A model generated the notes under the pieces. It saw only the letters and a program-made list of their open reading frames with translations, had not been told where the DNA came from and searched no databases. Positions 10,915 through 21,260 of a DNA stretch of 64,000 nucleotides are shown here, piece by piece. Position numbers and translations under genes: made by a program. The stretch is from Brasenia schreberi (lineage: Eukaryota > Streptophyta > Magnoliopsida > Nymphaeales > Cabombaceae). Each line of letters opens with the position of its first letter. Positions within the stretch are counted from its first letter, which is position 1. The stretch spans positions 10,781,501 to 10,845,500 of the forward strand of contig JAYKKT010000080.1 of the NCBI GenBank assembly GCA_036023115.1, given 5' to 3'.

Positions 10915-12940
10915 TTAAAATTTTTGTGGAGAAACTAGTTGTCTCAGTTCCAACAAATGTTCATCATTTGAAATGTGAAGGTTGAGCCGAAGGGTTGTCA
11001 TCAAGGCTTCTTGTTCCCAGCTTAAGAGACCAGAAGCATGCAATGCCTCCATGGTAGAACGGTAGGCACGCAGCTCTAACTTATGGATTTCAGCAGCCAT
11101 TTCCGCTTTTGTGGCATAACAACATTTTTTCCCATGTCCAAACGCGCATGAAGACTCTGCATCATCAAAATAGTTATCCATATCTTCATCAGGTCTTGTC
11201 GCATGCTGATCAGGTAAATTATAGGATGGATAGCTAGTAGAACTACAACTAGCAACAGAGCAGTCACGAGTTTCACTATGATCTATGCCTCTTGAAATTA
11301 AACATCTTGTGTAGACAATAGATTTTTTATGCCCAACGTTAATCAAACTTCCAGTCTTCTCATCTTTAAAGGAAGAATGCATGTATTTTTCACCCATCAA
11401 TCTATTTGGGTAAGCAACTGCATCTACCTTTTTAAAGAAATGAGAATGTTCTCCCAGGACAACATCCTTTGATCTGCCCATTTTATACATTGATGTCACT
11501 TTTCTGCAAGCTTCCTGAGTATTTCCAATATGTACTGATGGAGGTATGTTCAAGCACTTTTTCTTTGTGACCTTATTGGCAAAAGGCTCCACAAATGATT
11601 CCTGAAAGTCAGCTGGACTCTGTCTAGGACCGTGGCTACATCCATGTTCAAATTCCACATGGGCATTCATCACCTCCCATGAGTGACACCTCTTGTAATG
11701 CTTTATCCTTCCATTCTCTTCGCCATGTACAACATTTCCAGCATGCTGCATGTAGAGAAGGCAATAAAAATGAATGGATAGGAAAAGGATGAATTCGGCT
11801 TTAGAGAATGTCACATAAATGCACTAAAAGCACTGCCCTATGCAGGGAAGCACATAAGAAGAGCATTTTGATGAGCAGTAAATTAACAAACCAAGCGTGC
11901 TACAGTATGCTAAAGAGCATGTGAAATAAAGATGAAGTTATCATGCATAACAAACCATCAAGTATAATGCCCATTTGACAAAATTTTTAGCTAGGCGGAA
12001 CTGCAAAAGCAACTTTTACATTGCCACGTTAGTTTTATGAGTGAGTGTGGTCATGTGATGTGCACAAAACAAGATGAATTACGAACAGAAATCACACAAC
12101 CTAGTCATGAAATTCCAGCACACACATTAAGGCATCTCAAATACCACCATAAATTCAATAGTGGACGAATACAAATAATAACGTGAATGAGAAGGCACGG
12201 TAACAATCAGTCAAGATATCGATTGCATTTCTGACTGGTTTATAGACCACACAAACTACTAAACAATCACATATTATGACGTATAAACTTTGCAGGTGGA
12301 GAAAGACTGCAACAAGGTCCCATGGTTGAAGTATATAATGGACTCTGGAAAATGGCCAGACATGTTAGAGGCAGAACTCAAACTTTTTTTTTTAACAAGA
12401 CGCAAGAAATCAATTTCAATGACTTCTCGATGCCACAAAAACTTGAAGAAATTGCAAATGAAGAATCAGCCACGGGATTTTATCTAAAACAAAGAAAATG
12501 GTGTAAGTCCTTTTTTTAGAAGGAGGTAAAATAGAAAAGGATGAAAAGACAAGAGACCGGACAGGAGCCATTTAAAGATTGTCCCTTTCTTTGCTTGTGT
12601 CCACTAACTATATATTTGAACATATTTTCCATTCGCGAATAAAATTAAACCTCTCCAACGAATTGTATAGAGGTCAACTGTTTCCTAAATCGATTGAACA
12701 GTTTCCGACTCACCATCATCAGCAACACAATCTTGGGAAACAATTATATACCTTGCTGATCACATTCAACTGATCATCCCTTCCTGATTGTGAGTTATTT
12801 ATCAGCCTTTTGGCGAAGGATCCAACCTCCACAAGATCAGCAGGCGCCCTGTTTGAGTTAAGGCGCGTCCTCCGCAATGCCATGCCCCCATTTTGTTTCC
12901 TCTGCAGACCACCAAATGTAGTATTCTTCTTTGCCTTCAT
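10915..12940 (-). CDS. ENT-domain (EMSY N-terminus type) protein, two coding exons
   Basis: The proposed CDS joins 12940-12752 and 11745-10915 on the minus strand, 339 residues. The start is the first ATG after a good acceptor (TTTTCTTATCAG, ending 12977). The donor is AAG/GTATAT at 12751 and the acceptor CTCTACATGCAG before 11745, joining in phase 0. The last roughly 55 residues match the ENT domain: AEIHKLELRAYRSTMEALHA, then LSWEQEALM and SNDEHLLELRQL. Known family: ENT domains form small helical bundles in EMSY-like and plant Tudor/Agenet-like nuclear proteins linked to chromatin or RNA binding. I see no clear Agenet/Tudor domain in exon 1, which is basic (KAKKNTTF, RRTRLNSNR). The middle is Ser/Lys-rich without a recognised fold. 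The ENT call is firm; exon 1 is inferred from splice signals. More upstream exons cannot be excluded. Confidence 0.6.
11746..12751 (-). other. Intron of the ENT-domain gene
   Basis: This is bounded by GTATAT (donor, minus strand, 12751) and ATGCAG (acceptor ending 11746). It contains two short plus-strand open frames (12290-12519) with no recognised homology. No repeat was identified. Confidence 0.5.
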
Positions 12941-12976
12941 CGCTACAACTTGAAATTTCTTGAATCCTAGCACTCT

Positions 12977-13560
12977 GATAAGAAAACATGAATTAGAAAG
13001 CTTTCTCATTAATCAAGAAGCAGAAAGCCAAACATAATCACAATAATGAATGACAAAACACGAAAAAAAGATTAGTGATCCATCTTGCAACTGTGCATTT
13101 GGTTCAACATCAAAAAATCACAATCCCCAATTTAAAGAAAATAAATTTGATCTACTCAAACACTTCCCAACCTGGTCAAGAACAAATTTTACAACAGAAT
13201 ATATAATTCAGTAACAATATATAAACGAATTAGTGAGTAACAATCAAGAAACTTGTAGACCTCCGGTTCATAAACCTGACCAAAACCAAAAAAAAATAAA
13301 ACTTAAAGAGAACCCGTACCTTCCCGTCTTACACAAACAAATGCGAAATCACGTAGTAGATATAATATGATTCACAAAGGAAAAATATTATCTACGCGTA
13401 GAAAAGAAGAGGAAAAAGGGACAAATAAGAACTTGTTTACCGTTGAGAGATTGGTGCTCTGTCTCCCCTCCCCCCCCCCCCCCCCCCCCCCCCTCTCTCT
13501 CTCTCTCTGTGAGATCAAGATTTGCAGGATAGTAGATTGATTGTTTAGTGAAATTCAGTG
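12977..13560 (-). promoter_or_regulatory. Predicted 5' UTR exon and UTR intron of the ENT-domain gene
   Basis: On the minus strand, ATCTCTCAACG/GTAAAC near 13440 looks like the donor of a leading untranslated exon, whose intron would end at the acceptor at 12977. The leader contains a run of 24 C on the plus strand (13470-13493) joined to a (TC)n tract (13493-13508), so the transcript would carry GA repeats followed by a G-run. The transcription start is not placed. Confidence 0.35.
13470..13508. repeat. Poly-C run and adjacent (TC)n microsatellite
   Basis: Twenty-four consecutive C residues followed by a CT repeat, within the likely 5' leader of the minus-strand ENT gene. GA-rich leaders are common in plants, but a 24-base homopolymer of C is rare. 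Confidence 0.9.
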
Positions 13561-15151
13561 ATTTTGGTAGAATTATTTAAGTTGCTAATTGTTATTTTCC
13601 GTTCTTTCATTTCTAAAGAGAGAAAATAGCGAGAACAAGAAATACCGAAAAGAGACAAAGGAAGGACAAGCTGGGAAGAACAAAAACCACCCAAATTTGA
13701 CGTGGTTTTTCAAATCCCACAAGAGACAAATACTAAGCGGTTTTCAAGAGGAGCCCTGTTGGGTTCGCGCACCTTTCCCTTTTATCTCGTCCTTTATCCT
13801 GATTACAGTTGTTTGAGATGAACGGTTGAATTTTTTTTCATTCAAATTTTAATGATTGATGATCGGAATCCGTCGATGAAATGTTTATATAGATTATACG
13901 CAGCAACACATGATAGGCTTAAAACTACTTATATATAATGTGTGTATATTCTTTCTATTTTTTTCCGGTAATATGTGAAGAAAACTTTACTTAAAGGTAG
14001 AGGAAGGGCATATCACATAACTTGGGTGAACCACACTTGTAGAATGAAACGGACCATCTGTTTTAATGATTATTTTAACTGCTTAAGAAAGGCAAATGCA
14101 AAAGGCGTGGAAATACTTGCACCACAGGCAAGGCAAGTGGATGCGTTTGCTTGCACACCTGCTGCTTTCGTTTGGTTTGATTTGCAACAAAGCCTTCTTC
14201 TTCTAAAAGGACATTTACCTAAGAAAGGTTTTGGGGGGGACCTGGGACCCACCTTGTTCAAGATTGGGTTGCTGCTGGTGAAGCCGCCCACTGTATTTGT
14301 GCGTTGTGGTTCTAACAGGTCCCTCAATGTGTTGCTCCCTTCCATGGATCAGATTCTAATCCAGATATGTAATCCTATTCTTCCTCCATGGCTGTGAAAC
14401 CCGTCAGGTTGCGTCTAACTTCGCAAAAATTCTGTCATGAATTTTTGAAAGTTTGATAGATATTGAAGTAAATGTGTGATGAGAAAAGAAAAGGTATTAA
14501 GCTTATTAGGGTGAGAGACTCTTAAAAATGACGAGATTTGGAAAGGGAGTCAAATTGAGCTCCTATGAGAAGAAATGAGAATATCAGATGTAAACAATTT
14601 AAAAGATACAAAAGAAATATACATGTGATCTTGCTTTTCTAGGGTTAAATGTTAACAGGGCGCAGCACCACCCAGAGTGTTTAGCTCAATGGTAGGGTGC
14701 TCTAACACCATCGCTGCTGCTGGGGAGTACGACCCTTGGAGGATGCATGTGCGAGTGTGTGTTTAGCTATCCACATTAGCGACTCCGCTTAGTGTCGGAT
14801 GATGAATGATCAACTCGAGGGTAAGCATGAAATCGAGGCGCAAAATGAATAGGTGCTACGCCAACTCGGCTTGTGTTCGATTTGTTGAAGCATGATCAGA
14901 ACTCATTGATGAACCCATGAAGTGAACCAAGCTTTGCACGGTCTTGGATGTGCCGAACCAAAAATAGACCATGTCAATCTTGGCTCGTTCAAATTGAGTT
15001 TAGTTAATGGCCGACTCTGAGTCAAGCTCATACCCTGCTGCAGTTAACCCAAAACACAAGTTGATCAAAGTTGGGGTTGTTATCCACAAGCTTCGAAGTT
15101 GGACTAACTTTCCAGTTAAGCTACAGTTTCCCATTATCTGGATAATCCAAA
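13561..15151. other. Intergenic stretch between the ENT gene and the copia element
   Basis: Apart from the SINE-like element at about 14660-14780, I see no gene or repeat that I can support. The open frame at 13975-14397 has no recognisable domain. Confidence 0.4.
14660..14780 (+). mobile_element. tRNA-derived SINE, copy 1
   Basis: The sequence contains GTTTAGCTCAATGGTAGGGT, a good A-box (TAGCTCAATGG), and about 30 bases later GAGTACGACCCTTGG, a degenerate B-box. It then reads GATGCATGTGCGAGTGTGTG. The same order occurs at about 25555-25660. No acceptor stem or cloverleaf is evident, so it is a SINE and not a tRNA gene. The ends are approximate and no target duplication was identified. Confidence 0.5.
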
Positions 15152-15583
15152 TGTTACATATATATTACAGTGACCATTCTCGGCAACTCAGTCAGGTAAC
15201 AGCTGGACTGACCATCCAGACCGTTACCCAAAGAGGAGTTACGGATAGGGCCAGGATTGTAACCATCGGACCGTTACCGGATTTTCCGGTAACAGCCCGG
15301 ATACACTACTCAGAAGAGGGAAACCCAGCGTGAAAGCCAGGAGACATGGAGCAGGCACTACTATATAAGAACAGTGTGTATACAAAATAGATATACATAG
15401 AGAAAAACACAGAAATACAGAATACTGAGTATATGTTATCTCCTTGAGAAGGCCACTATGAGGAAACCTCAAAAACATACAAACAATATATTTCCGCTGC
15501 AAGTCGAACGGGGACAGGAATACGTCAAACACCGGCTACCGGGAAGACCAAGCATCAGTCGCCTTCTGGAAACGCGGCCAACA
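15152..15583 (+). repeat. 5' LTR of the copia element at 15152-21260
   Basis: TGTTACATATATATTACAG to GCGGCCAACA, 432 bp, TG...CA ends. A TATA box (CTATATAAGA) lies near 15361. By hand count it differs from the 3' LTR at about 47 positions (roughly 11%), mostly transitions. Confidence 0.9.
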
Positions 15584-15584
15584 C

Positions 15585-15597
15585 TGGTATCAGAGCC
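15585..15597 (+). promoter_or_regulatory. Primer binding site (initiator tRNA-Met)
   Basis: TGGTATCAGAGCC one base after the LTR end. This is complementary to the 3' end of plant initiator methionine tRNA and is diagnostic of Ty1/copia elements. Confidence 0.9.
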
Positions 15598-16745
15598 TTC
15601 GTCGAAGGTCAGAGACCCTGCACACACAAAAATCAAAAACCCGCAGTTACAGGTGCGCTTTCTATTAACAAAAGAGAAATAAAAGGAAAAAAGAAATATA
15701 TATATATATATATATATATAAATACAAAGAGAGAAGAAGAAAGGAGAAGTCAAATATCGGCAGAAACCAAGACATGCCATATATCGGCAAAAACCACAGC
15801 ACATGCGAAAAATCATAGCCTAGGTACAGAGAAAACCGAGGGCCAGGCACGAAAAACCGCACCCCAGGCGGAAAACTGCAGCCCAAGCCTTGTGAAAACC
15901 GAAGGCCAAGCCGAGAGAACCGCAGGGTAGGTGGTGAAAACTGGAGGATAGGCGTAGAGGACCGCAGCCAGGCGCGGAGGACCGTGGCTAGATGTAGAGG
16001 GACTGGGCCGCAGCCCAAGCGCGGATCTCGCCGCGAAACTCTCTCTCTCTCCCTCCATGATTTCTCTCTCTAGGGGTATTTATACCCTTCTGCGCTGGCC
16101 GAAACCACGGTTTTTCGAAACCGGCCACGGTTTTGGAATGTGGACTGAAAAGTCCGTTCTGCCCCGATCGGTTTTCAATTATTATAAAACTGCCACTAGA
16201 TAAAATTATAAAACTATTCAGATTTTTTCGGGTGAAAAGATTGTTTTGCCCTTATTGAACGAAAAGTTTGTTTTACCCTTCGGTTGTTTGTCAAAATTAC
16301 TAAATATCGGGGCTATTGTTTTACTCTATTGCCCTTCTCGGTTTAAACTATTATAATTTTACCATGTAGTCAAAAGACAGGTTTGCCCCTATATTTTTGA
16401 AAGAATTACACATTTGGGCTAGGCATTTTTAACCCTAAATAGTTCCGAATTTTAAAAAAATATCAAAGAGTAATTTTATGAGTTTGTCCTTAGGTTTTTG
16501 AGTAAATTTCAAAAAGTAGATAGATAGTTAAAATTATGATTTTACCCCTGGTATTATTTAAAAAATACAAAAGGCTGAAATTCTTTGAGAAAATTTCAAG
16601 TTTGTCCCAAGATACTTATGAAATTGTCTTTTGTTTTCATGATATTATGCATCGTTTTAACATGCTCCCTGCTATGTGTGCTTATTGCTTTATGTTTATT
16701 TTCTTTTTAGACCGTCTAATTATTAAAATTGCCAAACACATAAAA
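15598..16745 (+). other. Untranslated leader of the copia element
   Basis: About 1.15 kb between primer site and gag. It contains a (TA)n tract at 15696-15721 and a G/C-rich stretch at 15830-16010 with repeated GAAAACCG and GGAGGACCG phrases. No protein is recognised. Confidence 0.6.
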
Positions 16746-17578
16746 ATGAGTTCTAGAATATGTGTGTCTGAATTGGCAAAAACTGAGAAATTAAACGGTC
16801 TTAACTTCCAAACATGGAAGAGGAGAATCTCACTAACTCTAACACTTGAAGGTGTTGAGTATGTGATTAAGGAAACTGTGCGTCTACCACCACCAGACCC
16901 AATTGAGCAACAAGTAGAGATGTACAAAACATTTCTAAAAGATGACACCATAGCCAGGACAGTAATGTTAACCTACATGGAGGATGACTTAATCAGGGTC
17001 TTCGAAGAACACAAGACCGTCAAAGAGTTGTTCGATTCAATAACAGCTAAATATAACACAACTACCAAATTACATGTACAATTACTACTATAAAAATACA
17101 ACTCCTTCAAAATGAGAGAAGGAGATAATATAGTAGAACATATGAACCACATATTAGTAATAGTTAGGGACTTAGCCGTGGCAAAGTCAGTCATCCCAAA
17201 ATCGATGCAAATATCAAACATATTAAATAATCTACCCCCGTCATAGAACATAGTCACCACTGCTCTCAGAATAGGGCCAGAGATTAACCTTTCTGAATTG
17301 CCCCTAAAACTAGCAATAGAGCAAGAACACATGAAGAAAAATAAGAAAAAAAAATTGCTAGTGGCCCCATATGAGATAGCGTCTAGCTCCAAAACCAATC
17401 AAAAGAAAAATAAATCAAACAAGAAGTTTAGCAAGAATAACAAGAAAAGCGATCAAAATTTTAAGAAATCGCAGGAAACCGCTTCTCGGGTAAAGTACTT
17501 TAACTATAGAAAGATGGGACACGTTAAGAGGGATTGTCGCAATAAGAAAGGTGGAGGAAACAACCCACAGCATGGATA
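16746..17578 (+). pseudogene. Copia gag (UBN2-type) pseudogene with degenerate zinc knuckle
   Basis: The start at 16746 gives MSSRICVSELAKTEKLNGLN, matching the usual copia gag opening (L.G.N F..W). An in-frame ATG 70 codons upstream belongs to leader sequence. In-frame stops follow LHVQLLL (about 17093) and near 17245. The C-terminal part is lysine-rich and ends in a zinc knuckle whose first two cysteines are lost (YFNYRKMGHVKRDC at about 17500-17541; expected CFNC). Gag would form the particle and bind RNA, and this copy cannot do so intact. Confidence 0.8.
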
Positions 17579-17639
17579 ATCAGAGAAGCAGGACATAATC
17601 TGCGTGATTACTGAATGCTTATACATGGATCACCTGGTG

Positions 17640-20514
17640 AGAGGTTGGTGGATCGACTCTAGAGGTACCAGACACATCTCAAAGACCAAGAAAGGGGTAA
17701 TGGATCAATACAACCCAGGCAAACATCGAGTCTACATAGGCAACAACACGTTCTCAAATGTTTTGGGTATTGGGTCCTTTATAATTTTTGTACAAGACAA
17801 ACCGATTGTATTAACTGATGTATTAATTGTACCACCTATAAGGCGCAATCCAATCTCGGTCCCTGCCTTAGTAAAGAAAGGTTTTGATGTCAGGCTTACT
17901 CCTGATAAGGTGACTGTGGATAAGGTACTTCTTCTTCTTATATTGATGTAAAACATGAACTGTTTAAATTTTGTGATAATGAAATTGGTACTTCTTCTTC
18001 TTATATTGATTGTGTCTTTATTGTTGATGTTAATATGTGGCATAAATATCTTAGGCATATAAGTCTGAAAAAGTTGAGAAAATTATCCAACTTTGACTTA
18101 CTGCATGGATTTGAGAAAAATACTTTCAACAAGTACAAAGCTTGTATACAAGAAAAGATGACAAGGAAAGTTTTTCTCAATGAATCAACAAAGGCAACAA
18201 CCCTGTTGGAGGTTATTTACACAGATTTATGTAGACCATTTAGAGTAAGGTCACATCATGGAAAGGTTTATTTTATAACATTTATCGATATATGTATTTA
18301 TGTCTTTTGGCACATAAATTTGAGGCACTAGATGCTTTTAAAGAATATAAGCAGAAAGTGGAAAACCAATTAGGCATTAAAACAAAGTCTTAAGATCAGA
18401 TAGAGGTGGTAAATATACTTCTACAGAATTTCTTTAATTCTGTAAAGACTTTGGTATTGCAAAGCAAAATACAATGCTCAGGATACCTCAACAAAATGGT
18501 GTAGTTGAAAGATACAACAGAACCTTGCTTAATATGACAAGGTTAATGTTGATTGATGCCTCTCTACCAAAGGTATTTTGGGGAGAAGCAGTAAGTATAG
18601 TAGTTTACATACTCAATAGAGTACCGTGTAAGGTTGTATTTACTACACCATATGAGATGTGGTTTGGAAGCAAACCCAACCTAAGCCATCTCTGGATGTG
18701 GGGATTTGTTGCACATGTAAAGATCCTTGATCAGTCTAGAGATAAGCTAGATAGTAAGTCCTTAAGATGTATATTCATTGGATATCCGAAATGATCAAAA
18801 GGATATCGGTTTTATCATAAGGACAACGGACTAATTGAAAGCAGAGATGTTGAATTCTTAGAAGATACTAAGAATGACATCTTGGAAGACAATGATGAAT
18901 GTGTTGATGATCTAGTAGACCTAGATCTATCATCTTTTAAACCCATAGAGGAACTTCTTAAAACAACTGAAACCTTAAGTGGACATAAAAGGCCAAGGGT
19001 CACTCCGTCCTACTTAAAGAATTATCACACTTATCTTGCAGAAGAAGTGTGTAATTCAGTAGATTTAGATGAGTTGACTGATAACTTGACTTATCAACAA
19101 GCTATGATCATCGAAAGTAATAGACTAGGAGAAAGCCATGGATGAAGAAATTGAATCTATTGAGAAAACCAAGTCTAGGAATTGACTGATTTACCAAAAG
19201 AAAGAAAAGCCATAGGCTGTAAATGGGTTCTAAAAAAAAAATACAAGGTTGATGGTACAATCGACATGTTTAAAGCAAAGTTAGTTGTAAAGGGTTTTTC
19301 ACAAAAAGAAGGAATAGATTATGATGAGACATATTCTCCAGTTGCGAAATTTGCATCCATACAAATAATCTTGATAATATCTACATATTATGATTTGGAT
19401 TTACATCAGTTAAATGTAAAGACAACATTTCTAAACGAAGATTTAGATGAAATCATATACATGCAGCAGCTCAAAGGATTTGTGGTTGAAGGCCAAGAAG
19501 ATAAAGATATAGGTTGAAAAAATCTATATATGGCCTGAAACAGTCACCTCGCCAATAGTATTTGACTTTTCAAAATACCATTATAGTACTTGGGTTTGTG
19601 GCTAATAATCTTGATTACTATATATATGTCTCAAACAGTGGGAGCCACTTTGTCATTCTATCATTATATGTAGATGACATATTGTTGATTGGAAACGACA
19701 ATGAAATGTTTATCAAAACCAAGTCATGGTAGAACTCCAAGTTCGAAATGAAGGATATGGGGGAAGCATCCTATATCCTAGGATTAAAGATTTCTCGAGA
19801 TAGAAAATCTAGACTCTTATGCCTCAAGAGAGATATATTGACTATATCTTCAAGAAGTTTAAAATGGGTGAATGCAAGTCTGTTGATACACCTGTTGCAA
19901 AAGGGGTTAAACTGAGTAAAGTTGATTGTCCAAGTGAAGGAGACGATAAGCCTAATGTTCTTTATGCACAAGCTATTGATAGCTTGATGTATGTTATGTT
20001 GTGTACAAGACCTGATATCAACTTTTATCTGAAAAGAACAAGAGACTTGAAACTGTGTTTTCAAGTAAATGAACTGAGAGTGGTAGGATACTAAGATGTT
20101 GACTTTGTTGAGAGTAAAGTTGACAACAAATCAACATCGGGACAAATATTCTTATTTGGAGGTGGTGTTGTTTCTTGGGCGTGCAAGAAATAAGGCTACA
20201 TAGCTTTGCATATACATGAAATTGAGTATGTAGCTTGTTGTATGACTGCAACGAGTGCTATCTGGATAAGTCGTTTCATACGTGATTTGAAGTTGAAAAT
20301 AACTGACAAGCCAGTTGTCATTTATTGTGATAACAATGCAGCAATTACTCTTATCAAGAGTGGAGTTGATTGCTCAAAAAGCAAGCATATAATGGTGAAA
20401 TACTACTATGTTTATGATATGGTTATTAGAAAGGAAATATTCATATCATATATGCCAACAAATGATATGTTGGCAGACCCCTTAACTAAAGGCATAACAG
20501 AAGAACTTTTCTAA
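17640..20514 (+). pseudogene. Copia pol pseudogene (protease, integrase, RT, RNase H)
   Basis: Protease: WWIDSRGTRHI at about 17646 replaces the active-site form WWIDSGATRHI. Integrase: MWHKYLRHISLKKL (18035), then a DLC.PF region and QQNGVVERYNRTLLNM near 18487-18536. RT: IGCKWVLKKKY (19212), KLVVKGFSQKEGIDYDETYS, and catalytic YVDD at 19667-19678. RNase H: VIYCDNNAAITL near 20320 and ending ADPLTKGI before 20514. At least six frame breaks or stops separate these pieces. The order integrase then RT fixes the copia class. Codons are A/T-rich like the rest of the element. Confidence 0.9.
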
Positions 20515-20544
20515 AAACATGTTACAAACATGGGTTTGAGGTAT

Positions 20545-20725
20545 GTTTGATTGTTGTGTTAGAAAATAATCACACAACGGATAAAATATTATGTAGGGAA
20601 ATAACTACACAATGAATAAAATGTTGTGTAGGAAAATAACCACACAACGAGCAGAATGTTGTATAGGAAAATAACCATACAACAGGCAAGTTGTTGTGTA
20701 AGGAAATAACCACACAATAGGTATT
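20545..20725 (+). repeat. Five-unit 35-bp tandem hairpin array in the copia element
   Basis: The anchor AAATAA starts at 20564, 20599, 20634, 20669 and 20704, an exact 35-bp period. Each unit can fold: GTTGTGT - AGGAAAATAACC - ACACAAC. Stem arms: 20553-20559/20572-20578, 20588-20594/20607-20613, 20623-20629/20642-20648, 20658-20664/20677-20683, 20693-20699/20712-20718. Unit 4 has GTTGTAT paired with ATACAAC, so both arms changed together. The array lies between the RNase H stop and the polypurine tract. Confidence 0.85.
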
Positions 20726-20821
20726 AATTGCAATAGTAATCAGGAAATGACATTACTAGGTAAACCCTGGAAAGGTGGGAGAAAAACCAGTATGTCAGTG
20801 CACTTGGCTCGAATGGGGAGA

Positions 20822-21260
20822 TGTTACATATATATTATAGTGGTCATTCTCGGTAACTCAACCGAGTAACTGCTGGACTGGCCATCCAGACCGTTACCCA
20901 GAGAGGAGTTACTGATAGGGCCAAGACTGTAACCGTCGGACCGTTACCGGATTTTCTGATAACAGCCCGGATACACTGCTCAGAAGAGGGAAATCCAGCG
21001 TGAAAGTCAGGAGACATGGAGCAGACACTACTATATAAGAGTAGTGCGTATACAAAACAGACATACATAGAGAAAAACACAGAAATACTGAATACTGAAT
21101 ACTGAATATATGTTGTCTCCTTGGGAAGGCTGCTGTGAAGAAACCTCAAAAACATACAAACAATATATTTTCGCTGCAAACCGAACGAGGACAGGAAGAC
21201 GTCAGACATCGACTACCTGGAAGACCAGGCATCAGTCGGCTTCTGGGAACGCGGCCAACA
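20822..21260 (+). repeat. 3' LTR of the copia element at 15152-21260
   Basis: TGTTACATATATATTATAG to GCGGCCAACA, 439 bp. It is preceded by a polypurine tract (AATGGGGAGA). The length difference from the 5' LTR is mainly an extra ATACTGA unit near 21090. Confidence 0.9.

Larger units (their letters stand above)
15152..21260 (+). mobile_element. Ty1/copia LTR retrotransposon, both LTRs present, coding region decayed
   Basis: 6.1 kb with paired LTRs (15152-15583 and 20822-21260), a perfect initiator tRNA-Met primer site (TGGTATCAGAGCC at 15585), a polypurine tract (GAATGGGGAGA, about 20811-20821) and domain order gag, protease, integrase, RT, RNase H. The flanks CCAAA (15147-15151) and CCAAG (21261-21265) look like a 5-bp target duplication with one change. 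Stops and frameshifts occur in every domain, so it cannot move on its own. Confidence 0.9.

Noticed and set aside
12290..12519. Two overlapping plus-strand open frames
   Set aside because: They lie inside the intron of the minus-strand ENT gene and match nothing I recognise.
14690..14765. Possible tRNA gene
   Set aside because: A-box is good, but no acceptor stem or full cloverleaf is visible; a second dispersed copy points to a SINE.
16536..16745. Upstream in-frame extension of copia gag
   Set aside because: The 70 extra codons are A/T-rich leader; conserved gag similarity begins at the ATG at 16746.
20545..20725. CRISPR-like array
   Set aside because: Repeats are directly adjacent with no unique spacers, in a plant retrotransposon.
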